A DNA stretch of 64,000 bases from NCBI GenBank assembly GCA_005223185.1, contig NJBN01000009.1:1-64000 (forward strand), given 5' to 3'. This document shows positions 42,242 through 51,453 of the stretch, piece after piece (position 1 is the stretch's first letter; each line of letters begins with the position of its first letter). A program made the translations under genes and the position numbers. The notes below the pieces were generated by a model. It saw only the letters and a program-made list of their open reading frames with translations, was not told where the DNA came from and searched no databases. The stretch is from a candidate division LCP-89 bacterium B3_LCP (GTDB lineage: Bacteria; Electryoneota; B3-LCP).

Positions 42242-44233
42242 ATGCCTACTTACCTTCATCCGGGAGTTTACGTGGAAGAAATTCCCAGCGGAGTAAAGCC
42301 GATTGAGGGGGTTGCTACTTCCATAGCGGCTTTTATTGGTGAGGTTTACAAAGGACCGGCTAATGAAGCAGTGCTCATTCATAGTTGGGATGACTATGTA
42401 ACTGAATTTTGTGACATAACATCAGAAGAAGACAAAATGGGTTTAGCCGTTTCCGCTTTTTACCAGAATGGCGGTAAGGATGCCTATATCGTGCGGCTAG
42501 TGAACAACGGTGTCAAGGCATCGTTACCGACACCTCCTGGTACACCAGGTGAGAGTACCGGAGGAGCGGACGTTTTCGTTATCGAAGCCAGTAGTGTTGG
42601 AACCTGGGGTAATGATACCTATGTCCGCATTGTCAAACCGAACACCACCGATCTCACCTTCGACCTGGAAGTCGGTCATATCGAAGACGGCGAATTCGAA
42701 GCTGACGAGGTATTCTCCGACCTGAGTATGGACAATACTCTTGACAGCTACGTCCTGACGATAGTGAATCGTGATTCGTCCCTGATCAGTATATCCCTCA
42801 CGGATATAGCCAATCCGGATAAAACGGGCAATCTCTACAAAGCGGGCTCTTTGACCAGCGGTGTGGCGATGACCACTGCCACCTATTTTCAGAATAATAT
42901 CGCTAACAACATGACTCTCAGCCTCAATATCAACAACCTGGGCAGAAAACGGATTACTCTTGGGGAGGCTTCCTCTTTCAGTTTCACCGGAACTCCTGAT
43001 AATGATGCAGATGGTAAAATACTGGCTGCAGCCATCCAAAAAGCCGTCCTGGAGCTGGATCCTACGAATCCTCCTTACAAGAACTTTACCTGCGTGTACA
43101 ACGATACTGCAGCTCCGAACAAGTTCATCCTCTCTTCTGGGACAGCCATGCCGAATTCGACTGTATCCGTCTATGATGGTGATGAAAGTAGTACAGATCT
43201 GGCGAATGTCATCAAACTAAGTTCGAAGCACTCACCGGAATCCGTTCACGGCTCAGAGGATGTGATTCCAAAAGAACAGTTGGGTGTCGCTGAGCTGGGT
43301 ATTCCTTTAGAAGGAGGAAGCGGTGATCCACCGACAGCAAATGATTACAAGAACTTTTTTGATCCTACATTGAAGAAGATTCGTGACATCAGTATAATGG
43401 TTCTTCCCGGGCAATACTGGGCTGCAAACGGATCTGGAAACGCAGCCATCAGTAATGCACTAACTCACGCAGACGTGATGAAAAACCGGATGGTGATCAT
43501 CGATCCTGAACCAGGGACAGATGGGGAATTAGATCAAGCTAAAAAGGTAACGGATATGGAGCTCAACACTTCCACTTATGGGGTTCTTTACTACCCTTGG
43601 GTGAAAGTCGCCAATCCATTCTATCATGCCGAAACTAATCCTAATGTTTCCAAAACGCTAACAATAGCTCCGTCTGCTTTCGCTGCCGGCATGTGGTCTA
43701 AGGTAGATGGCAAGAGAGGCGTCTGGAAAGCACCAGCCGGCATGGATACTTCGCTTTTAGGCGTTGCGGGACTTGAATATATAGTCGGGGATGGAGAACA
43801 AGATCAGCTCAATCCTATGGGCGTGAACTGTCTACGCAAAATGCCCGGGTATGGTACCGTAATCTGGGGCACGCGAACCCTTTCCACTAAAGCCAATCCA
43901 GAGTGGCGTTACATCCCCATAAGGCGCACCGCCATCTACATCGAACAGAGCATCTACAACGGCATTCAATGGGCGGTGTTTGAACCGAACTGTCATATCC
44001 TGTGGTCCAGCTTGAGGACGAACATCACCTCATTTATGAATGGTATGTTCCGCAATGGCGCATTCCAGGGTGAAAAAGCTTCCGATGCCTATTTCGTCCG
44101 CTGTGATTTGGGAGATACCATGACTCAGGATGACATCGACCGTGGACAGGTGATTGTGATCGTCGGTTTTGCTCCCCTAAAACCGGCAGAGTTCGTCATC
44201 GTTCGTATCCAGCAAAAAGTAGCACAGCAATAA
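42242..44233 (+). CDS. eCIS contractile sheath protein
   Basis: 663-residue tail sheath protein. The opening YLHPGVYVEEIPSGVKPIEGVATSIAAFIG is the phage/eCIS sheath N-terminus (the arm that interlocks neighbouring subunits), and the C-terminal half has WGTRTLS, WRYIPIRRTAIYIEQSIYNGIQWAVFEPN and the closing VRIQQKVAQQ. The middle (about 90-370) is a large variable domain that would lie on the outside of the sheath. AGGAG precedes the ATG. Only one sheath gene is present, unlike the three of Afp/PVC clusters. Confidence 0.93.
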   Translation: MPTYLHPGVYVEEIPSGVKPIEGVATSIAAFIGEVYKGPANEAVLIHSWDDYVTEFCDITSEEDKMGLAVSAFYQNGGKDAYIVRLVNNGVKASLPTPPGTPGESTGGADVFVIEASSVGTWGNDTYVRIVKPNTTDLTFDLEVGHIEDGEFEADEVFSDLSMDNTLDSYVLTIVNRDSSLISISLTDIANPDKTGNLYKAGSLTSGVAMTTATYFQNNIANNMTLSLNINNLGRKRITLGEASSFSFTGTPDNDADGKILAAAIQKAVLELDPTNPPYKNFTCVYNDTAAPNKFILSSGTAMPNSTVSVYDGDESSTDLANVIKLSSKHSPESVHGSEDVIPKEQLGVAELGIPLEGGSGDPPTANDYKNFFDPTLKKIRDISIMVLPGQYWAANGSGNAAISNALTHADVMKNRMVIIDPEPGTDGELDQAKKVTDMELNTSTYGVLYYPWVKVANPFYHAETNPNVSKTLTIAPSAFAAGMWSKVDGKRGVWKAPAGMDTSLLGVAGLEYIVGDGEQDQLNPMGVNCLRKMPGYGTVIWGTRTLSTKANPEWRYIPIRRTAIYIEQSIYNGIQWAVFEPNCHILWSSLRTNITSFMNGMFRNGAFQGEKASDAYFVRCDLGDTMTQDDIDRGQVIVIVGFAPLKPAEFVIVRIQQKVAQQ

Positions 44234-44252
44234 TAAAATAAAGGAAGGAGCT

Positions 44253-44762
44253 ATGCCTACAACGCTTTTTTCCGTGAACACTCATCGCCATGATCCGTAC
44301 CGCACTTTTAAATTTCAGATCATTATAGACGGTAATGTGGTAGCAGGACTGAAAAAGATGGGTGCCTTGAAGAAGAAGACCGAACCAGTAAAATGGCGCG
44401 CTTCCAACGATCCATCCCATGAGAGAATTATGCCCGGTGGAACCAGCTATGAACCTGTGGCATTGGAACAGGGCCTGACGCATGATTTGGTCTTTGAGGA
44501 ATGGGCAAACAAGGTCAACAACATCGAGGGTGATGCTGCAGTATCCCTGAAGGATTTTCGCAAGGACATTGTCATCAACGTGCTCAATTTATCGGGGCAG
44601 GTGGCAATATCCTACAAATTATTCCGTGCCTGGGTCTCCGATTTTCAGGCTCTGCCTGATTTGGATGCGGGCAGCATGAATACGGTGGGCATTCAGACGA
44701 TTACGCTGCAGCATGAAGGCTGGGAGAGAGACACCGGCGTATCTGAACCGACGGAGGCTTAA
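44253..44762 (+). CDS. eCIS inner tube protein
   Basis: 169 residues of the gp19/Afp1-like tail tube family: DPYRTFKFQIIIDGNVVAGLKKM at the N-terminus, PGGTSYEPVALEQGLTHDLVFEEW in the middle and TVGIQTITLQHEGWERD at the C-terminus. Hexamers of this protein form the tube driven out by sheath contraction. A strong GGAAGGAG site precedes the ATG. The stop overlaps the next start by one base. Confidence 0.93.
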   Translation: MPTTLFSVNTHRHDPYRTFKFQIIIDGNVVAGLKKMGALKKKTEPVKWRASNDPSHERIMPGGTSYEPVALEQGLTHDLVFEEWANKVNNIEGDAAVSLKDFRKDIVINVLNLSGQVAISYKLFRAWVSDFQALPDLDAGSMNTVGIQTITLQHEGWERDTGVSEPTEA

Positions 44763-45595
44763 TGCGGCTTCCCGGAGGACTCGTTCAGGACGGTAGGCTA
44801 CTCCGGGAATGCACTTTCAAACCACTCACCGGCAAGGTTGAATTGGAGCTCTTCACGGTTCTGGATTCAATGTCTAGTATGCCAGAGCAGGTGACTATCA
44901 CTCTATCGATGCTATTGAAACACCTGGGTGGGGAGAAAGTGACTCCGGAAAAGGTCAGCCAACTGTGCATAGCAGACCGCCAGTTCCTGATGCAGCAGCT
45001 TGCCGTCCACATGGGCGAGGATGAGCTTTGGTACACGGCTGTATGCTTTGAATGCGAGCAGCGGTTCGATTTCCAGATTCGGACGTCAGAACTACCGGTA
45101 AGGGAGGCGCGACCGGGATACCCGCATATAAGCGTGGATACCTCTCTGGGTAGATGCCGGTTGCGGTTACCTACGGGAGATGATCAGAGTATCATCTCTG
45201 GATTTTCAGATACCGATGTAGCCTTTAAACAGTTAGTCAAGCGGAGTATCCTCTCGCTTGAGAAAGGCGATAAGAAGAGAAATATATCAGATACTCTGTT
45301 ATCGAAGTTCACCAAGGATGACGTTGCAGTTATGGAAGAGGCAATGGATTCTGTTTCTCCGGCAATTGTGACCTCAATTAGTACGACCTGTCCGGAATGC
45401 GGTCACAGAAATATTGCCAAGATCGATCCGTACTTCATTCTGGAGCATTTCAGCGACAACTTGATCTCTGAGATTCACGTCCTGGCTTCTACTTATCACT
45501 GGAGCGAATCTGACATTCTAGCTCTGCCTCGCCAGCGGCGCCACCATTACCTTTCGCTCATCGATCAACGTACATCGGTGGATGATTATCATTAA
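44762..45595 (+). CDS. T4 gp26-like baseplate protein with zinc-ribbon cysteines
   Basis: 277 residues. The N-terminal part (EVLDSM-type ELFTVLDSMSSMPEQVTITLSMLLKHLG) and the position right after the tube gene match the T4-type baseplate hub/assembly protein found in many eCIS clusters. Two cysteine pairs, CFECEQ (about 95-98) and CPECGH (about 216-219), form a likely split zinc ribbon. The C-terminal part HVLASTYHWSESDILALPRQRRHHYLSLIDQ is a helical motif typical of phage gp26/chaperone-like proteins. Probably acts in baseplate assembly. Family assignment is from pattern and position. Confidence 0.7.
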   Translation: MRLPGGLVQDGRLLRECTFKPLTGKVELELFTVLDSMSSMPEQVTITLSMLLKHLGGEKVTPEKVSQLCIADRQFLMQQLAVHMGEDELWYTAVCFECEQRFDFQIRTSELPVREARPGYPHISVDTSLGRCRLRLPTGDDQSIISGFSDTDVAFKQLVKRSILSLEKGDKKRNISDTLLSKFTKDDVAVMEEAMDSVSPAIVTSISTTCPECGHRNIAKIDPYFILEHFSDNLISEIHVLASTYHWSESDILALPRQRRHHYLSLIDQRTSVDDYH

Positions 45596-45607
45596 TGATG
45601 GATAAAT

Positions 45608-46741
45608 ATGGGATTATTTCTCGACGTCGTAAGGGATAGTAAAAGGAGAGTCAAGAGTTCGGTGACGAATCCGCGTTCCGCGGGCAGACCTCTGCATTCT
45701 GTCTCTTCCCCCACTGAAATAACTCACAACCCTGCTGCAGATAAAACTTCGGCCGCCTCGAATCGTACGGTATCGAATACAGCCAGCCAGAACAGAAAAG
45801 AGAGTACCAAACCTGCTGAGAGAAATCAAAATATTTCTCATACCACTTCAGGAGAGTCCACACAGAAGATCCACTTGAAACCGCCCTTTTCGATTGTAAA
45901 TCGATCAGAAAAACCCAAAGCAAAGAAACAGAGAAAAGAAACACCGAAACCAACAAAGCTGCAAAGCAAAAGCGGGCGCGGAAGAATCGAAAAACCTGAG
46001 GAAGTGCAGGTATCCGGGTTGTTAAAAAGCAGGAAAACTCCCGCTCAAGAGAACCGCCCACAACATATTGAGGCAAAGAAATCCAAATCCGGCAATAAGA
46101 AACGTGAGAGGCGCAAAAGAAAACCGGAGACCGCTCAAATCAAGGCTGCCATACGTTCAGAGCCGCAAAAACAATCAGACGCACAGCCCATGATGAAGGA
46201 GATTCCTGCACAGAAACCTGACACATCAGAAAGGAGACCGCTTCGGGTAGAACCAATCGAATCGAAATTCCCATTCCCGGGTCATCAAACCGGTGAAAAA
46301 CAGAAGGTGGAGAAAGCGTCGAGGCAGACCTCACCAGATGAAGAAGAGGTAGGTGAAGGTACTCTCTTAGCTGAAGGGGAAGGTTTAAAAAGAGGAGAGG
46401 AAGGTTATTATTCTAAAGCGGCCAATGAGACAATTGTCAGCAATTTTAACGAAACGAGTTCGAGGGAAAGAGTTCAGGACGTAGAAGTGAATGATGTGCA
46501 GACGAAAATTACCCCTTACGAAACGTCCCATCAGCCAGAGATTTCTAGGCCGTTGGAAGAGCCGCTCAGTCATGTTGAAAGCGTTTCCGGCCCTGAACCA
46601 CCCATCTCTCACGAGCCCACTGTCCAGATCGGGTTGGTAGAGGTCATAGTGGCTGTGCAGGATGGACATTCCGGGCGCAAGGTAGCTCATGAATCCTCAC
46701 CCGGAGATTTCACCAGCCGGCACTATTTGCGGAGTGTTTGA
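45608..46741 (+). CDS. Long disordered eCIS protein with short conserved C-terminus
   Basis: 377 residues, very rich in Lys, Ser, Glu, Pro and Gln and poor in hydrophobic residues until the end, so it is predicted to be intrinsically disordered. The final ~45 residues (VQIGLVEVIVAVQDG, then TSRHYLRSV) contain a beta-like strand and a terminal R-x-YLRS motif. Similar short genes ending this way lie before DUF4255 in other contractile injection clusters (recollection, not searched), so the C-terminus may bind the particle while the disordered part is a linker. The gene lies between the gp26-like and DUF4255 genes. No enzyme motif is visible. Confidence 0.65.
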   Translation: MGLFLDVVRDSKRRVKSSVTNPRSAGRPLHSVSSPTEITHNPAADKTSAASNRTVSNTASQNRKESTKPAERNQNISHTTSGESTQKIHLKPPFSIVNRSEKPKAKKQRKETPKPTKLQSKSGRGRIEKPEEVQVSGLLKSRKTPAQENRPQHIEAKKSKSGNKKRERRKRKPETAQIKAAIRSEPQKQSDAQPMMKEIPAQKPDTSERRPLRVEPIESKFPFPGHQTGEKQKVEKASRQTSPDEEEVGEGTLLAEGEGLKRGEEGYYSKAANETIVSNFNETSSRERVQDVEVNDVQTKITPYETSHQPEISRPLEEPLSHVESVSGPEPPISHEPTVQIGLVEVIVAVQDGHSGRKVAHESSPGDFTSRHYLRSV

Positions 46742-46743
46742 GA

Positions 46744-47814
46744 ATGGCAAATACACCAGAATCCTCACTATCGAAGGCTTGTAAGGTTGTAGCTGATTTC
46801 TTGAATGATAAGCTATCGGCTGGCAATTGGCTGGAAGTCAGCATTGGGAATCTCGCTGATGCTCATAAGCCGTCAGCTAACATAGAGTATCGCATCAACC
46901 TGTATTTTTACAACTTCGAGCCTTCAGGATTTTTCCCGGACATCGCTCCGGAAGATACCTGGTGGCTAAAAACCTATTGTCTCATAACGGCTTTTAGCTT
47001 CTCAGAGTCAAGCGATGAAAGTTCGGGCGAGGGCGAACTAGGACTTCTCGGTAATGTGATACGCGTATTCCATGAATCTCCGGTCTTAACTGCTGACATA
47101 TCGGGAACGGATTTCCTTCTACAGATTATCTATCATCCTTTAAGCGTCGATGCTTTAAACAACCTTTGGTCCACCCAATCTGAAGCTATCCAGCGGGCCT
47201 CCATTGCTTATGAAATATCCCTCTGTCCAGTTATCCCAGAAAAAGAGAAATCGACGTACACTCGTGCAGGTGCATTCGGCACCGAAGTACGCCCAGAAGT
47301 CAGTTCGAAGACCAAGACTGAAAAATTCTCTGGTAAATTCCCCGATGATTACAAGTGGCCCCATGTGACGAAAACTGAGGTGGATATCTTGCCTGAAGAC
47401 TGGGCACCTGCCATCTGTTTCGTTCATAATAACGAATGCGCGCAGATTTTATATTTCCTTAAGGGAAGTGCTGAACTTGCAGATTTTAAAAGTCCCGTAT
47501 GGATTGCTGGAGAAAAAGATGCTAAAGTGACGCTCCAGTGGGAAGTATGGACAAGATCGGGAGGATGGGTGAAGAAGACTGGGAAGGATGTAACCATTGA
47601 ACAACCGGATATCGATCCCGCGGTAATCGATCCCGATTTGGTTGACAAGGCGAAGACGGTAAATTTTGCTCCAACCGGGATTTCAATCCCCGCTGATGAA
47701 ATTAGCTGTCAAGCAATGCTTTACGCCATTCGCAAATACAAACGGGGATTCGATCAACTGGAGATTGAAGTACGAAGTAACCCCTTGTTGGTAACGATTT
47801 ACAAGAATCCGTGA
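46744..47814 (+). CDS. DUF4255 (Pvc16/Afp16-like) tail terminator protein
   Basis: Uses the ATG at 46744, nine bases after GGAG; a TTG at 46738 overlapping the previous stop is the alternative. About 356 residues. The N-terminal 190 residues match DUF4255 (SKACKVVADFLNDKLS, EYRINLYFYNF, WWLKTYCLITAFS, LLGNVIRVFHESPVL, LLQIIYHPLSVDALNNLWST, RASIAYEISLCPV), the tail terminator that caps sheath and tube in eCIS. The C-terminal 165 residues are extra, with a beta-rich region. It is followed without gap by the AAA+ ATPase. Confidence 0.85.
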   Translation: MANTPESSLSKACKVVADFLNDKLSAGNWLEVSIGNLADAHKPSANIEYRINLYFYNFEPSGFFPDIAPEDTWWLKTYCLITAFSFSESSDESSGEGELGLLGNVIRVFHESPVLTADISGTDFLLQIIYHPLSVDALNNLWSTQSEAIQRASIAYEISLCPVIPEKEKSTYTRAGAFGTEVRPEVSSKTKTEKFSGKFPDDYKWPHVTKTEVDILPEDWAPAICFVHNNECAQILYFLKGSAELADFKSPVWIAGEKDAKVTLQWEVWTRSGGWVKKTGKDVTIEQPDIDPAVIDPDLVDKAKTVNFAPTGISIPADEISCQAMLYAIRKYKRGFDQLEIEVRSNPLLVTIYKNP

Positions 47815-49151
47815 TGAATGCAAAACCTGAAACGTGCACGCTGGATGCATTAACTCTGGAATGGGAGCGTGTAGAATTACTGGCGCGCTTTCTCTCAGAT
47901 TCGCGTGCAGGGCACACGATTCCTCAAGAGAAATTAGATCATCTGCAGTCGCTCCAACAGCAGATAGATGTGTGCAGGAAGCAGACCAATCCCTGGAATG
48001 ATCTGGTTCCGGTGAGGCTTTCTCCGCTTGAGCAGGATATCCTGGCATGTATCATCGCACCTGAGGCTATCCCCCGCATCGCCTGGCTATTTCAGTCGCT
48101 GCAACCGGGAGTTCCCCAGCCCTATCCAACTTTAGCTCTCTTACAAGAATTATTAGCTCTTTCACCGACCGAATCTTCCCAACTTTATACGGTTCTTTCA
48201 GAAGACTACCCCTTACGTATGCACCGTCTGGTCGATCTGCAGGGTAGTGAATTATCCCAGCCGGTACAGCCTTCACCAAGAGTAATTTCGATTTTGTTAC
48301 AGCGCCCACACCTGATGAGCAATCTTCCCGGCACAGTACGAATTCGAAATTCTGTTAGCTGGGCAGATTTAATTCTACCTCAGGAGCGTAAGACGATCCT
48401 AAAAGAATTTCTGTTCTGGATTCAACATAAACAGATTGTAGTTCAGGAGTGGGGCGGCAGCGACTGTGGTGGTCCGATCGGCCTATTTTCAGGCCCCTCA
48501 GGTACTGGAAAAACGCTGGCTGCTGTCGTTTTAGCCAATGAATTAGGATGGCCCCTGTACCGCGTCGATTTAGGATGCCTGGTCAGTAAATACATCGGTG
48601 AAACCGAAAAGAACCTGAACCGATTATTCGATGCCGCCCACGAGCAAAAACTGGTATTGCAGTTCGATGAGGCAGACAGCCTGTTCAGCAAACGTGGCGA
48701 GGTGAAAGAAGCTCGCGACCGTTATGCTAATATGGAGGTCAGCCATCTGTTGGCGCGCATCGAAAGTCACCAGGGGCCTGTGATTCTGACTACAAATTTA
48801 CGCAAACATCTCGATACCGCCTTCGTACGACGTTTCCAGGTTGTTGTCGATTTCCCGAGACCGGATAAAACGGCCCGGGCGCAGTTGTGGAAATGTCATT
48901 TGCCTGCAGGAGCACCTTTATTGCCTGAAATTGACCCAGCTTTCTTAGGTGAGGCGGTTAATTTGACAGGTGGGCACATCCGTAATGCGGCACTGTACGC
49001 CTCTTATATTTCGGCTGGATACGGGCAGAAAATCGGTTATAAGCAGATATCTCTCGCCGTATGGCGCGAACTCAACAAGGAAGGCAGAGAGGTTTCACAA
49101 TCCGACCTGGGACCGTTAGCGGAATATTTAGTATTGGATGGTCTATGTTAG
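47814..49151 (+). CDS. eCIS-associated AAA+ ATPase (Afp15-like)
   Basis: 445 residues from the ATG at 47814 (a GTG at 47811 is also in frame). The N-terminal part is helical and specific to eCIS ATPases; the AAA+ module has Walker A SGPSGTGKTLAA, Walker B LVLQFDEADSLF, sensor 1 VILTTN and R-finger region FVRRFQVVVDFPRPD. Close relatives are present in nearly all eCIS clusters and are thought to help assembly or remodelling rather than to power contraction. Its 3' end overlaps the next small gene. Confidence 0.92.
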   Translation: MNAKPETCTLDALTLEWERVELLARFLSDSRAGHTIPQEKLDHLQSLQQQIDVCRKQTNPWNDLVPVRLSPLEQDILACIIAPEAIPRIAWLFQSLQPGVPQPYPTLALLQELLALSPTESSQLYTVLSEDYPLRMHRLVDLQGSELSQPVQPSPRVISILLQRPHLMSNLPGTVRIRNSVSWADLILPQERKTILKEFLFWIQHKQIVVQEWGGSDCGGPIGLFSGPSGTGKTLAAVVLANELGWPLYRVDLGCLVSKYIGETEKNLNRLFDAAHEQKLVLQFDEADSLFSKRGEVKEARDRYANMEVSHLLARIESHQGPVILTTNLRKHLDTAFVRRFQVVVDFPRPDKTARAQLWKCHLPAGAPLLPEIDPAFLGEAVNLTGGHIRNAALYASYISAGYGQKIGYKQISLAVWRELNKEGREVSQSDLGPLAEYLVLDGLC

Positions 49152-49387
49152 TGATCGATAAACTGAAGATTCATCTTCCAGCACAGATGCGCAACCGCGC
49201 TGATATAATTGCACGATTGGTTGCACAAGAGTTGACCTCCACTTCCCAGAAATCGGAAATAACGATAAGCGAACTTAGAACGCCTGCTGTACAGGTACAT
49301 TCATCTTTCACCGATAATCAGATTGCACGGTGCATTTCCACCGAAATCCAAACTCAAATCAATCAATTGTCCGTTGAGTCATGTTGA
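49145..49387 (+). CDS. Small conserved-position eCIS protein, function unknown
   Basis: 80 residues. The ATG at 49145 overlaps the ATPase stop; the frame is open further upstream, but that part lies inside the ATPase gene. MLVIDKLKIHLPAQMRNRADIIARLVAQEL at the start suggests a beta strand and an amphipathic helix. The end (SVESC) overlaps the next start by seven bases. Tight packing between two eCIS genes supports it being real. I do not recognise a family. Confidence 0.6.
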   Translation: MLVIDKLKIHLPAQMRNRADIIARLVAQELTSTSQKSEITISELRTPAVQVHSSFTDNQIARCISTEIQTQINQLSVESC

Positions 49388-50016
49388 AAACTACTAAAGC
49401 AATGCTGGTGGAGTATGCCTTATCCATTCCACCGCTAATTTTACTTTTCGAGTTTAATCCCAAGTTTCTATCGCGCACACGCACTATCACCCTAAAGACT
49501 GGAAACGCACCCGGCACTCAGGGCGGTTACGATTTCACTTTACCGACGGAGACTCCCCGGGTAGCGCAGGGAGTAACCGTTCAACCTGAAACCTTTTCCA
49601 TAGACATTTTAATCGATGGCACTGACCGCATGAATGAGGGTAATGCTATCGTTAAGACGTTTGGTATCGAACCGGAACTCGATACTCTGCGCTGCATGGT
49701 TGAACCGAAATCGCAAGGCCCATTAGGCTTGCAAACCCTGTCCAGTTTGGGACTTGGTGGCGAACGAGCATTTCAGCAATCTGAATCTGCATCGGTGTTG
49801 CTTCTGGTTTGGGGTACACATATTCTACCTATTTTTCTCACCAGCGCTCAGATTAAGGAAACTGCACATCTTCCTTCCCTGGTACCTTATCGCGCGGAAG
49901 TGACCCTCAGCATGCAAATCATCGAAGGAAACAACGTCTTTTACATGGTGGAAAAGATACGCCAGGTGGTAAGTGCGGCGATGAACACAGTCGATACTAT
50001 TGGAGGATTCTTTTAA
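49381..50016 (+). CDS. eCIS hub/connector protein upstream of LysM protein
   Basis: 211 residues. The N-terminal half (PLILLFEFNPKFLSRTRTITL, then VQPETFSIDILIDGTDRMNEGN) and the FTSAQIKETAHLPSLVPYRAEVTLSMQIIEGNN-like segment of the C-terminal half resemble the proteins placed between ATPase and LysM genes in eCIS clusters, which link the tube to the hub. The last base of its stop overlaps the next ATG. Assignment is mainly from position and fold outline. Confidence 0.65.
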   Translation: MLKTTKAMLVEYALSIPPLILLFEFNPKFLSRTRTITLKTGNAPGTQGGYDFTLPTETPRVAQGVTVQPETFSIDILIDGTDRMNEGNAIVKTFGIEPELDTLRCMVEPKSQGPLGLQTLSSLGLGGERAFQQSESASVLLLVWGTHILPIFLTSAQIKETAHLPSLVPYRAEVTLSMQIIEGNNVFYMVEKIRQVVSAAMNTVDTIGGFF

Positions 50017-50306
50017 TGTTCAAGAAGGGTTCAAGGTACGAGAAAGCCAGGACGTTCGACCCGGATGCGGATGGCAGCGTGGTGTTAAATGGAGTTCGTC
50101 CACGTAAGATCGGCAAGGCAACCGGCATGGTAATGCATACGGTTAAGGCTGGTGAACGCATCGATTTGCTGGCACATCATTATTATAACGATGACCGTTT
50201 ATGGTGGAGGATTGTCGATGCCAATCCAGAGTTCTTCTACGGAGGAAATATCATTACCAAAGAAATGGAGGGCTCCGTCATCATGATTCCGAAAGCAAAG
50301 GAATAG
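50016..50306 (+). CDS. LysM-domain eCIS baseplate protein
   Basis: 96 residues with one LysM-like fold: MVMHTVKAGERIDLLAHHYYNDDRLWWRIVDANPEFFYGGNIITKEMEGSVIMIP. In eCIS and phages such gp53/Afp7-type proteins lock hub and wedge parts of the baseplate together; they need not bind peptidoglycan. Start overlaps the upstream stop, and the next gene begins two bases after its stop. Confidence 0.85.
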   Translation: MFKKGSRYEKARTFDPDADGSVVLNGVRPRKIGKATGMVMHTVKAGERIDLLAHHYYNDDRLWWRIVDANPEFFYGGNIITKEMEGSVIMIPKAKE

Positions 50307-50307
50307 C

Positions 50308-51444
50308 ATGATACTAGATTTATTAGCATCTATCTTCAGGGAACCGGGAGAATGCGTTATCAAGGTCGGGAGTTCTGGCGAAGAGATAACTAGTCTATAC
50401 CCATTCGTAAAGGAACTCACCGTCGATTGCAGTCGTAGCGAACCGAGCCAGGCTAATCTCAAATTCGAGACGAGAAGGGACGAAAACGGAAAGTGGATTG
50501 TCCAGGATAGCGGAATTTTGGCTCCCTGGGAGCCCATCGTTATCGAAGCAGTTTTCGGAAGCACAACGGAAGAAATCATGCGCGGATACATTCGTGAAAT
50601 AAACGCGGATTGCCCTGCGGAAGCCGGTGAATGCACCGTTACTGTAAAATGTCAGGACGAATCGTTGCAACTGGATCGTGAACACCCACGAACCACCTGG
50701 GGACAGGATGCTCCCACCAGCGACAGCGTCATTATCAATACGATTTTGAGCAACTATAGCCTTTCCCCTGCTCCTGATAATGAATCCGGTCAGGATGAAC
50801 TGGTTATCAATCAGGACGATACAGACATCAAATTTCTGCAGCAGAGAGCGGAAGCCAATGGTTATGATCTGATGTTTCGTGAAGGGAGTGTTTATTTCGG
50901 TCCCATGCGGGTCGATGCGGAAGCTCAGGCGACAATTATGGTCTATGCTGGAACCGCGACCAACTGTTATAACATCAGTATAAAGGATGACGGGCACCAA
51001 CCGGACAGTGTCAGCTTCGACCGACCGAATACCACTGAACCGGGGAATGTCCCAGCGACCATCGAATCTGATCTCACAGAACTTGGGACAGATTCGACAC
51101 TGGGACTGGGCGATGGGTTGAAGGATTTTTCCTGGCGGATGAAACAACAGGGCGGTATGAGTGAAGCGGAATGGACTGCGCGTGCTCAGAGGAAAGCCAA
51201 TGAGTTGGCTATGAAAGTGAAGGCTCAGGGCGAACTTGATGGGTCTCTTTACGGACACGTTCTGCGCGCCGGTGAACCGGTCGGTGTGGATGGGGTTGGG
51301 GAGAGATATGGGGGAATTTATCTAGTCGATACGGTAAAACATTTGTTCAACATGGATGGTTACCGCCAGACTTTCACATTGCTGCGAAATGCCTATGGGG
51401 ATAATCTGGAGAGTTCAGGTGACCTGTTATCAGCGGTTCTCTAA
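50308..51444 (+). CDS. eCIS central hub protein (gpD/gp27-like)
   Basis: 378 residues of the phage late control gene D class. It has a beta-barrel N-terminus (SLYPFVKELTVDCSRSEPSQANLKFETRRD), DTDIKFLQQRAEANGYDLMFREGSVYFG in the middle, and a final YGGIYLVDTVKHLFNMDGYRQTFTLLRNAYGD typical of hub proteins that make trimers joining the tube to the spike. It precedes the spike gene by nine bases. Confidence 0.85.
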   Translation: MILDLLASIFREPGECVIKVGSSGEEITSLYPFVKELTVDCSRSEPSQANLKFETRRDENGKWIVQDSGILAPWEPIVIEAVFGSTTEEIMRGYIREINADCPAEAGECTVTVKCQDESLQLDREHPRTTWGQDAPTSDSVIINTILSNYSLSPAPDNESGQDELVINQDDTDIKFLQQRAEANGYDLMFREGSVYFGPMRVDAEAQATIMVYAGTATNCYNISIKDDGHQPDSVSFDRPNTTEPGNVPATIESDLTELGTDSTLGLGDGLKDFSWRMKQQGGMSEAEWTARAQRKANELAMKVKAQGELDGSLYGHVLRAGEPVGVDGVGERYGGIYLVDTVKHLFNMDGYRQTFTLLRNAYGDNLESSGDLLSAVL

Positions 51445-51453
51445 GGAGGTATA

